In this document: piece after piece, positions 22,446 to 32,700 of the stretch
Layout: each line of letters opens with the position of its first letter
Position numbering within the stretch: the first letter of the stretch is position 1
Source: Pseudoneurospora amorphoporcata
Lineage: Eukaryota; Ascomycota; Sordariomycetes; Sordariales; Sordariaceae
Direction: 5' to 3'
Assembly (NCBI GenBank): GCA_033297205.1
Contig: MU859327.1
Location: 1-36,582, forward strand
DNA: 36,582 nt
The notes under the pieces: model-generated
Databases searched by the model: none
Told to the model about the DNA's origin: nothing
The model's input: the letters and a program-made list of their open reading frames with translations, nothing else
Program-made: the position numbers and the translations under genes

Positions 22446-24821
22446 AATGTTTCTTTCTCGAAATATAAACCTTGCCTCCGATTTCATGACGATAACCGAC
22501 GGTGCCTTGCAGGCAGCCTGATTTATGGTGGTACAATGTGGTCGTCCTATCTTGGCTTTCTTGTTACATACTTGATGAAGGAGCGGATTGGTGTGCTTGG
22601 AAAATTTGGTGCTTCCCCGGCGAGGGTACGGGCTACGTTATCTAGGCATTTGTTAATTGAATACCATTCTTGATGATTTGAATGTCTTCTTGCTCGTGTA
22701 TAATGTTTACTATTTTCCCTCGTTTACGTGCAACATGACCGTTTGCTGCAAGATCATGTGCGGCCGCCAAAGCCAAACAAACAGCAGCCGCACGACGCCA
22801 CAGATACATTATACATACATAACTAAAACCGCGCGGCATTTTACCAGCACATACTGGTTCTATACCTATCCTTTGAGCCTTCCTTCCTCGCTCGAATACG
22901 GGAAACAACAGGCACAAAACAGGTACCATCTCCTGATCATGTCGATGTCGATCAAACCAGATTAAATCACACAGGACGGCATAGGGGCTCCACGGCCCGA
23001 TTCCGCTTTGGGTTTCGACTGTTCGGCTAAGCTTTTCAAGTATGTATGGGGAATGCAATTAATGCGAACCAAGGCACAAAGACCACGCGAAAGGAAATAC
23101 ATTTTCGCCGGTGGTAAGCTTAATTGGATCCGAGTATTTGGGGTGGCACAAGATGAGGGGTATGTATGTATGGTCTTATGCTTCTTTTTCTTTTTTTTCT
23201 TTGTTTTTCTTTTTTATTACGTGGAACAGAGATGTGGGGAACAGTTGTGTGGTGCGAGGAGGGGAGATAAGTAGTGTGTCGTCAGAACAAGCAACTTCCA
23301 ACAACTTTTTTTCGTCCCCATCTTCCGGTGTCGATCACGATTTGACATGCATTTGGGAAAAAACGGTTTTGGTTTGGTTATAAAGTTTCCACTTGGTTCT
23401 TACCACTGGCATTGCAATCATGCTTGTACACTAGTTTCGTGATGCCCGGAACAGACGGAATTATCCGTTTGCTTCTACACTATTCTTTGTTGACACTCAG
23501 ATTTTGAAGGGCACCAGGGGAGCCATACCGGGACAGGTTGCTCCCGGGACCCCTCCCTCTCCGGACGGAAGGAAGGAAGGAACGACAGCCGGTCAATATT
23601 ACTCCGCCTGTCCCCCGCCCCCGCCGGTGGTGGGTGAACTTGGATTCGGACTGGACTGCCAAGGCAGAAAAGGACGACACCCGGTCTTTCCTTGATCGAT
23701 CACGCACAGGGTTGACTGGATTCAAACCTAGAGGTAGTCCTGCTCCGATGGAGGGCCGAAACTTGACATCCATCCGGTGACTGGTAGAGGTATTTTTAAG
23801 CTCCCGTCTGGCTCCGACCGGGGGGAAATCAACTCGCGTCCCGCTCCGATGGAAATAAGTGACAACACCCTATCTACCAAATATTCCCTTTCCTCCTATG
23901 TCCCTATTCCCCGATGAAAAGGTGATCAATCTTCACAGATCGTATCATATGCGCACTGCCTTCGGTTCTCACGTTTCTGGCCATCCGTGTTCTGTCCACG
24001 CATCCTCGAGCCGTCCGTCCTCTTGCAAAACCTGAACGTGATACTAGTCAAGCTCATTGATGCTTGACACGTCACGAATCCATGTCTTGAGTCCTACAGC
24101 TCACCAGCTTCGCAGCTTGTAGAGCTGCATTTGTTGCACATGTGTAACTTGTGTGTTGGGGGTACCTATGTAATAGGGTCATTCTTTGGGGCTTACCGCT
24201 TAATTCTGACTGCTCCTGCAAACGGTGCCTTGCAGACTTACAGTACAAGTTAATACATTTGTGATGCAAGGTACCTTACTTCTCTCTCTCCACTCTACGG
24301 TAAGCGCACGCTGTGAACGCACGCCGTTAGATCATGTGCATAAGGTAGGCATGTCGTGCTTGTATCCCGTTGTGCGCATCTAGTCAGCAGGTAAAGAACC
24401 GCGACGCTGGCATCTATATTTGGGTTGGCGCGTGCACTGCCGTTTGTGCTTTGCGCGTTGTACGCGGTGCAATGTTCAAGTGCTATTATACATGAGAAGC
24501 GCTTTCATTTTACCTTTTTGTTACGCTCCCCGCGTCTTGTGTCGCGCGAGAATGGGATACCGACATAGTTTTGGTTTCCTCTCCTCCATGTTCCTTTTTG
24601 TTCTGCCAGAGTAGCACAGTTGTTGAAGGACACGTGGGACCACGTTTGTGTGTTGCGATTCATCATGTAGAAGGGTGGTGGAAGTGTTTCTGTGCTATGA
24701 GACTGTGATAATGGATGGAAGGTAGAGGCATTATTGATCTTGTTCGGAATGATGTGCATGTGGAAGGTGTCCGATCATCCAAGAAAGAAGCCCCCGTGGA
24801 GTGAATCCGTTGCCTGCTCCT
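22446..24821. other. Long gene-free stretch
   Basis: About 2.4 kb with a T-rich tract near 23180-23220 and no supported gene or RNA. The first ~200 bases are likely the 3' flank of the Asp f 4-like gene; the part next to 24822 is the 3' flank of the beta-galactosidase pseudogene. Confidence 0.45.
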
Positions 24822-27800
24822 TCAAATCAAAGGCTCCAAGTCAAAAGAGAAGGTCATTCTCTCAACTTTGACTAGCAAATCCTCCCTCACACCCGGTCCG
24901 CAAGCTGCCGTGCCCACACCCGCAACTGTTGCGTCAAGCCTCAACAGCGTGGCATCGTCTTCCACGAGATCGCAAGGATGCTTTGCCTCTTCTAACGTCT
25001 TTGTGCTATGTCTTGTCGCCACGAAACTGAAGTCTCTCTCACAATTACCCGACCAGTCCTCCATCTGCCCTGCTATAGCCCGTAGCCCGGCCCCTTGAGG
25101 CTCACGGATGGTTAGCCACCTCGTTCCCATGCGGTTGCCGTTCTCCTGTGGTACTTCGTAAGGGGTCTGCAGATCAGCGACGTGGTCGACAGACCAGATG
25201 CCGGCGCGTTGTGCAGTGCGCTTGTCAGGGTATGATTCTCCGGGTCCCAGGCCGAACCACTTCACGGCATCGAGACGGCGTGGGAGACGGAGATCGAGAC
25301 CCACACGGGGGATGTGGGCGGGGAGCGTGTTGACGTAGTCGGAGGATTGAGGTTCGAGGATCATCCTGATTTTAATGAGGCCAGCGGTGTTGGTTTCGTA
25401 GACTGTATGGGTAAGGTATCCCCAGGAGAGAATTGGTGGGGAATGGAACGTTTTTGTTGTGATTATGACCGTGTCCGCATCGCCATCAATGTCGAAGAAG
25501 CGGAGCTGGCTAGTCATGGCATGAACGCCAAAACGCTTCCAGTACGGGAGGGAGATGGGATTGTCATTGTCGGTGGGTGGACGCCAGAAAGAGGGGATAA
25601 TGGCCGCTGTGGTTGCCGGATTGGGTTCTGAGGCGAGCACCACCAGCTGTCCAGCTGGTCATATGACCTTTTGCATTGTCAAAGTTGACGGTGAAGTTAT
25701 GTCCCGTAATGGTGGTTAGAGCGCCAGATGATTCGCATCGGAGTGGTAATTTCAGCGGTGGTGGAAACATCAGACCATGGTACATTCCATATTCAAGCAC
25801 GAGTTGGAGCTAAGCCCAAGCGACTTCCTGGCCCTGTTCCGCCCATGCGGTTGTGCATTTCAGGCGAAATGAGACGGTCAACCACATATCGTGTGAATTG
25901 AACAATGATAGACCACTTGGCGTAAGGATGACGATCTTCGATGATCGTGGGGCGATACATGGTAGTTCCAAAACACCAGTGCTATGCAGGGTGGTGCTAC
26001 AGAAGACAGATTTGTTAGAGCCTCTGCGCAAAGTTTATCATGGAGAAGATGACGGAGTTTTACCTAGTGGAACCAGTGAAAGATTCGAGTTTCCAAGTCG
26101 CGGTGAGATGATCGACTTAGACAAAGTCGTATGAGTTTGTAATCTTCAGCATACACTTTGCACCATCCCAGTCAATCAACTCAGCTTTCATAGGCTGATA
26201 CACTTTCTGAAGCTCGAGTAAGCCAGGTGTCGGCTTATGGGTGCTGTACAATAGGCCGTCCATGACAAACGTCCCGTCATTAGGAACATCGCCGAAATCA
26301 TCCCCGAAGGCATAGTAAGACTTGCCATCGGGGTCTTCTTTCCATAGACCGTGGTTAGCCCATTCCCATATAAAGCCTCCCTGAAGGCGAGGATGATCGC
26401 AAAATGCCTTTTCGTAATCCTCGAGCCAGCCAGGCCCGTTTCCCATCGCGTGTGCGTATTCGCAAAGCACTATGGGCTTCTCAAAGGTGCCATCTGACCT
26501 CACTCCCTCAGTTTGGGCGAGGCTGATCAACCGCTCAACTGATGGATACATGTAAGAGTACATGTCCGCAGGTTCGACTTGAGGGTCTCCTTCGTAGTGG
26601 ACTAGTCTTGTCGGGTCGATATCCTTTGCAAGCTCGTACATGGCTTTGTGGTTTTGGCCGTAGAAAGCCTCGTTACCCAAGGACCAGATAATGACAGAGG
26701 CGTGGTTCTTGTCCCTGTGTATGAGTTGTGCCATGCGATCCAAGTACGCAGCTTTCCAGGACGGATTATCACTGGTAAACCTGGCGGCAGGGGCAAATGT
26801 AAGCTTCTTTCGCTCTTCATAATCCACCTCTTCGGGTATATCCAAGGGACGTGCAATGGCGTCGTAAAATCCATGACATTCCAGATCTGCCTCGTCTATG
26901 ACCCAAAGACCGAGCTCGTCGGCGAGGTCTAGAAGCTTGGGGTGAGATGGGTGATGGCTGCAACGTAACGCGTTAATGTTGTGTGTCTTCATAAGCAGGA
27001 GATCCTTCTTGATGAAGTCCAGCGGGACAGCACGTCCAAACAAAGGATGATGATCATGTCGGTTGACGCCGCGGAATCTGATGGGCTGCCCATTAACGCA
27101 GATCAGTCCGTTCTTCAGCTCCACTTTGCGAAAGCCAACCCGTTGTTCAACCGTGTGGGTTGCAAGAGCGCACGTGTTGATCGTGAGACGTATTATGACG
27201 GTGTAGAGATTCGGGCTCTCCGCTGTCCATTTGTCTGCATCATTGATTGGGATGTTGAGTATCGCCTTTTTACTCCCAACACCCAGGTCCTGGGCCCTGT
27301 CCACAACAAGCTGACCGTGGTTATTGAAGACGGCTACTTTTACCGTTGATTGAGACGCAGTTTTGATGTCGATCTCGGCAATCAATGTCCCATGCTTGTA
27401 TTCGCTGTCGAGATCTGTACGCAAGAACCAGTCCTCGATGCGAGATTGGGGGAAGTACAAGAGGTGTACGTCGCGGAAGATGCCCGAAAGCCACCACTGA
27501 TCTTGATCTTCGATGTAGGAGCCGTCTGACCATTGGTAGACGCGAATAACGAGCTCGTTAGGACCGGCCCGGTCGACATAGTCGGTTACGCCAATTCGGA
27601 AGGGTTCCTGGACCCTTGAGCGTAGCCGACGAGAACACCGTTGACCCAAATGTGGTAGGCGCTGTCAACGCCATCGAATCGCAAGCGCAGCTGCCCGGTA
27701 GACCCCCATGAGCCAGGTACAAAAAAGGAGCGACGATAGGTGCCAGTAGGGTTTTCCGAAGGCACAAAGGGCGGGCAAACGGGAATCGGGTATTGGACGT

Positions 27801-28104
27801 TGGTGTAGTGCGGAATACCGTGGCCTTGAAGTTGCCAGTGGCCAGGAACCTGAATGGTAGTCCACTGGTCTTTCGACTTGTGCTCGTCAACCGGATTTTG
27901 CCCATTCTTTGCTGTCGGGTCTGGGGCGGCCAGAGGACTCGAGGCGTAGTGAAAGTCCCACTGGCCATTGAGCGAGAGAGAATCATCTTTTGGGATGTAG
28001 TATGTCCGCGGAGGCAGAGTGTTGCGCCGGAAGACAGACTCGTTGCAGTAGTCGGGTGTGCCGTCAACCTCTTGAGGAGGGATGCCCTGAGAGCGGGATG
28101 CCAT
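24822..28104 (-). pseudogene. LacZ-type GH2 beta-galactosidase, disrupted by two frameshifts and two stops
   Basis: Read end to end this is a full-length (~1070 codon) GH2 beta-galactosidase, which would hydrolyse lactose and other beta-galactosides. The sugar-binding domain has GQWDFHYASSP, VPGHWQLQGHG and YHIWVNGVLVGYAQGSRNP. The barrel has RGVNRHDHHP, the acid/base WSLGNEAF and the nucleophile region CEYAHAMGNG. The C-terminal domain has SFWRPPTDNDNP and WFGLGPGESYPDKR. There are four lesions: a one-base loss at 27589-27594 (NPSE then out of frame, resuming at VTDYV); TAA at 26117-26119 before VDHLTATWKLESF; TAG at 25810-25812 in VAWA-stop-LQLV, where CAG is expected; and a frame change near 25630-25645 between SWTAGG and LASEPNP. 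An intact 67 nt intron (25997-26063) remains. Both catalytic motifs survive, so decay looks recent. Sequencing error could explain some lesions, hardly all four. Confidence 0.85.
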
Positions 28105-28229
28105 CGTCGAGGGAAAGGGTGGCCCTTGAGACCTGGGAGGAGGACGGATAGAGAGAGGGAAGGATCCGACGTGGTGTTATCGAGGGAAATCTCGAGCGCA
28201 AGAGAGAATGTCGGCCAAGTGGCCAGGCG

Positions 28230-28236
28230 TTTATAT
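28230..28236 (-). promoter_or_regulatory. Candidate TATA box of the beta-galactosidase pseudogene
   Basis: The minus strand reads ATATAAA about 126 nt upstream of the ATG at 28104, followed by a CT-rich leader. Just downstream of it (28211-28226) is a palindrome-like TGGCCACTTGGCC that could bind a dimeric regulator. Confidence 0.4.
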
Positions 28237-28737
28237 TTCAGGAAGCCGAGGCTGATCACCTTGACCGAGCCGGCTCTTCAATGTCGGTTTCAGAGCGACG
28301 TTATCTTTTCTAGCGTTCCTGGCTCCTGATTGTCGCGAGGGGTTGGAGTGCCCACGTCATGACCGTAGAACACCGGCATTTTCCAGCATTAAAAGAGTAG
28401 AAGTACATGGCCATATCTTTCACCATGGGAAAGGAAGGCGCATGTCACAGGAAGTCTATCTACCTAGGTAGGTAGGTTAGGTTCAAACAGAAAGGACGGG
28501 CTCCTTCCCGTCACCAAAAGGGGCTAGCCGTTTGTGGGTTAGCACCCCGGTTCAACTGCCATGACTGTTTGACGAAATGCGGGGGAAGCACGACTGTCGG
28601 GGAAGTCGGAGCCGGCCCAATTGTGGGAGGAGATTGGTTGGTGCAGTTAGGTGCCATACGGACACTGCACTCCTTCTCCAACTTCTACTCGTCTGGGCTA
28701 GAAATGCCTTCAGACCCTATCCGCCAGGATGGGGTTT

Positions 28738-29199
28738 GGCAGGGCAATTAGTTGAAATTAGGGCAATTAGTTAAAAAAAGATTCAGATATATGCTAAGGC
28801 CACTAAAACTAGTGTAAAATAGAAGTACTATTGTTTTATCATATAATTGTATATAAATTAGCGAATTTGTTTCTCTTCTGTACTTTATATTCATATGTTA
28901 GAATATAATAGATACTTAATGTACTATTAAAAAATGTAACGAATGCTAACTGTACTACTAAAATAGAAAATATAAAAAAAGTAAATATATTACTAGGTAG
29001 ATAGAAATAAGGCGAATAATTTAATGTAATTACTTTTCTAATATATGCGCTGTAGAGTAAGTAGTCAATATGTGAATACTTTTATCTTATTTTACGATAT
29101 GTGGTTATATTAGGCTACCTTTATTTGTTAGTAAATTTGTAAATGGAGTATATACTAGAAATTTAACTAATTGTCTTAATTTTAACTAATTGACCTGCC
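28738..29199. mobile_element. AT-rich 462 bp element with ~38 bp terminal inverted repeats (MITE-like)
   Basis: The left end (28738-28775) begins GGCAGGGCAATTAGTTGAAA. The reverse complement of the right end (29162-29199) begins GGCAGGTCAATTAGTTAAAA. The two agree at about 33 of 38 positions, and the differences are mostly A/G transitions. Each end contains CAATTAGTT twice, about 21 bp apart. The interior is strongly AT-rich and has no coding frame. It is probably a non-autonomous DNA transposon altered by RIP. No clear target-site duplication is visible. Confidence 0.7.
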
Positions 29200-29224
29200 T
29201 GACCTTTTCCTGTGGAAAGGGTCT

Positions 29225-29670
29225 TGTTACGAACTTAAGCAGCACGAGGGCCGCCCGGACCACCAACAACGGACGATGTAACCCCAGGGGCTAGGGTTGG
29301 AGCAGAGGTCGTATGCAGGTGCTCACGACTAAGCGAGGCGCTCACGAAGGAACAGGCGCTCACGAAGTGAGCAGGCATCCACGGTGAGCCAGATATCGTC
29401 GGTGAGCAAGCACACAACACTAGATAGACTTATAGGACTCATTGGTTGTAAGTAGCCGGAGACAGATATCTCGCAGAGGGCGAGTAGGTATAAAGGGGCG
29501 ACTGGAGAACTCAGATTGTCAGATAGTTCGACAGTAGTCAATTGATCTTATCACCGAGACACGTATAACGCTACCATACTTGTTGTGAACCTTTTGGCTT
29601 CACCGAACAGCACTGATAGTCTTTACCTTCAGCTATCCCACTTAGGCAAATCAAACTGCCGTTCGTTACA
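29225..29670 (+). repeat. 5' LTR
   Basis: It is 446 bp long with TG...CA termini and short inverted ends (TGTTACGAAC and GTTCGTTACA). Its last ~150 bp match the 3' LTR almost base for base, with mostly C/T and A/G differences. The 5' half is more diverged and longer than in the 3' copy. It contains TATAAA at 29489. Confidence 0.88.
29489..29494 (+). promoter_or_regulatory. TATA box in the 5' LTR
   Basis: TATAAAGG lies 44 nt upstream of the AGTAGTCAA segment (29533-29541) that is complementary to the primer-binding region. This is a plausible distance to the transcription start. The 3' LTR has ATATAAG at the matching place. Confidence 0.55.
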
Positions 29671-29672
29671 CG

Positions 29673-29681
29673 TTGACTACT
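29673..29681 (+). other. Primer-binding region, probably self-primed
   Basis: TTGACTACT begins 2 nt after the 5' LTR. It is the exact complement of AGTAGTCAA (29533-29541), which lies where the transcript should begin. In Tf1-type elements the mRNA 5' end folds back onto the PBS and primes reverse transcription instead of a tRNA. No match to a tRNA 3' end beginning TGG is apparent here. Confidence 0.55.
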
Positions 29682-29727
29682 CCCTTTGGCCTATTTCAGA
29701 TAATACTAAAGGTATCTTCACTTCACT

Positions 29728-32700
29728 ATATCTTCCTCCGCCGGACCCACCACTCAGGGCGAACCCCTAAACGTCGCCGCCGTACATCAACAGCTCAAAG
29801 CTATACAAGACCGCATCAACCAACTGGAAGCACAGCTCCAGGCCGAGTTCGGACGCCCTGAAACGAAAGCGGGAGAAGGAACTTCTCCCAAAAAACGCAA
29901 GAGAGTTAAATTGTCCGCACCCAGAGAGTTCGATGGCCAGCAGGCCGCCCTCGCGGGATTCTTAATTCAGATGCAAACCTACTTCGACTTCTACGACGAC
30001 CAGTTTGCTACTAAATATAAAAAGGTTACCTACGCGGGAACCAGACTCACGGACAAAGCACTTACTTAGTACGAGCCCATCCTCAAGGACTACTACGAAA
30101 ACGGAAACTAGGCTTCGGACTTCACTAAGAAGGTCTTGAACTCTTACGTCGCCTTCACTGAGGCACTTTCTAGGGTCTTTGGAGAAAAGGATGAGACTCG
30201 GAGGGCTCAGGAACGCCTGACCTATCTTCGACAAACCAAGTCTGCCTCAGCCTACGCTGCACTCTTCAAGCAGGATGCGCTTCGCAGCAACATTAATAAC
30301 GACGGGCTGATACAACTGTTTTACAACGGCCTTAAGGATAGAGTTAAGGATGAACTCTACAAGGAGGACCGACCCGATTCTATCAATGCCTATATGAAAA
30401 AAGCTATCCGTATCGATGACCGCCAGTTCTAGCGAGAATAAGAAAAGAAAGGAAAAACACTTTCTTTTGTTTCCTTTAAGTCTAATAATAGTAATAAGAA
30501 GAAGCGGACTTAGGGTACGCATATTTCGGGAACTACCTACTCTAGACCCATGGAAATCGACGCTGCACAAGCCAGTTAAGGCAAACGGGACCTCTCTTAA
30601 GTCACGTGTTTCAATTGTGGGAAGAAAGAGCATATGAAGAAGGATTGCCGTGTCTCTAAGCAGTTGAAGTGGAAGAAATCCGAGGTTGTAGTAGTAGAAG
30701 GGGCGAGGGTAGTCGAGATCGCTAGTATCGACTACGACTAGGACGATCTCGAGGATGCTATAGACCGAGCTCAATATTACGACCTCGAAGCACAATGGGA
30801 CACATCCAACGGGCCTAATTAAGAGGACCCCTAGATTCATTAGGCGCTAATATAGGAAGAAGTTAGTTGTATCGCGACTGTAGATTGAAAACTCCTTACA
30901 ATCGCACACATTATAGGTACCTTCCTATCTACAACACCACCATCGACGCCTGAAACCGAAAGAAGCGACATTCGGGATCTTGTCTATCTGTACTAGTATA
31001 GCGCACCCAACAACTCAGCTACTGGTTACTGGATAGACCCTTTGGAAAACTACCGCCGGAAGAGCAAGGAAAACGAGAAGTAGGACGACTTTTGGGAAAA
31101 GCGAGCAGTCGTTATTGAGGGGAAAAGCACTAGGGATTGGGAAGAGCTGCCTAGAACGACAAGGGCCTACTAGCTAGTTAAAGAAGATATAGCCTAGATG
31201 TACCCCTTACACTTCGCACTATTGGATGCCGTGGTTCCAATGTATTACCAATGGGTGCTACGAGCATTACGGGAAGAAACGGGACAACCGCTTTTGGCCT
31301 ACTAGGAGACTGGACACGTATAGACAACCTAAGCCAGTTACCCGTATTTACAGCCGAGGCAACCCCTAAGATACTATTATTATTGACGAAGGGTTCGCGT
31401 TCAGCCTACGACTATTCGGAAAACAGGACGAGTGGCTATCCCTCAGGAGACTCGCGGCCCGACCACTCAACGTATATACCTACGTAGGATAGGGAAATGT
31501 TGACTCTCGTTAGGGATAGTGTCAAACGGCCGACTGTCCTATCCATATGAGACAGAAAGCTAAGGCTTACGGGACAGAAGTCAACTCGGATAGTAACACT
31601 GAGGAAGAGAAAGCTATCCATCTGGCTTGGTTATAGAAACACAGCTCGCTGGACGAGCCGGAACCTGAAGAAGAGGACGCTCTTAACGACCATTGCCAGG
31701 AATTGGGAAACGGCTCAGGGTCTTTAGGAAGGCCCGACGAAAACTAAGTCCCTAAACGAAACGGATCATCCGACGATGCAGCCGTCAGAAGGATAGGATC
31801 CAAGACCCCACAGTACCTATAGAGGTCGCAGCTGCAGAAGAAGGGAAGGAGGACTAGCGACTTAAAGTCGTAGCCTACTAGAAGAATTACCAAGCCCTCG
31901 CGCTGGTAGATTCCGGAGCTCAGTTGAACCTCATTTTACCCAAGTTCGTTAACCAATTAAGGATCCCTTGGAAATAGAAGAAGGCACCTTTTGTAGTAAA
32001 AGGACCTTTTGAGACCTAGATCTTGAAAAGGGAAACGTTACCACTTTCTATCACGGTAGAAGGAAAGACGGTCAAAATCAGCTTCGACGTCGTTGATATG
32101 GGGCTATCTAAGGATATGATCCTAGGGCACCCATAGCATGTTGCATACGACTTAGATATTAGTTGGAAGGATAGTGGCCGCCTACGTCCTAGGACGTACC
32201 CAGCTACTAATAGGAAACCCGGAGCACGGAAGGAAGCGAACCACGAAGGCGTCGTTCCTACAGCCTCACCGCAAGCAGTACAGGAAGTCATAATCTATAC
32301 TATTAACAGAAGCGGCAAGGTTATAGAAGAAAGGTTAGTAACGTTAGTAGAAGTATCGGCAGTCAACGCTCAGCACAAGTTTGACTATTACCAGAACTAA
32401 TAGACGGAAAAGCCGAAGATAACGATCCCCAAAGAATATGAGGGACACCCGGCTTTCGTTAGCAAGCATCTTGAAAGGTTACCACTACAAGGACCGTAGG
32501 ACCATGAGATCAAGCTCAAAGAAGGAGCGAAGCTCAAGTTTTTCAAGGTGTATTATACGAAAGAGAAGTAGAACGCGGAGTTGAGGAAGTACTTGGACGA
32601 AAACTTGAAACGAGGACACATTCGGGAATCTATATCGCCAGCAGGGTACCCCATCCTCTTCGTGCTGAAGAAGGATGGAAAGCTACGCCTTTATATTAAT

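Noticed and set aside
21507..22487. Long minus-strand frame opposite the Asp f 4-like gene (326 codons)
   Set aside because: It has the Gly/Val/Ala-rich composition of a mirror of strong codon bias, with no motifs. The plus-strand protein has a signal peptide and family motifs.
27586..27600. Programmed frameshift in the beta-galactosidase gene
   Set aside because: No slippery heptamer or pause structure is evident, LacZ-type enzymes are not known to use frameshifting, and three other lesions in the same gene point to decay.
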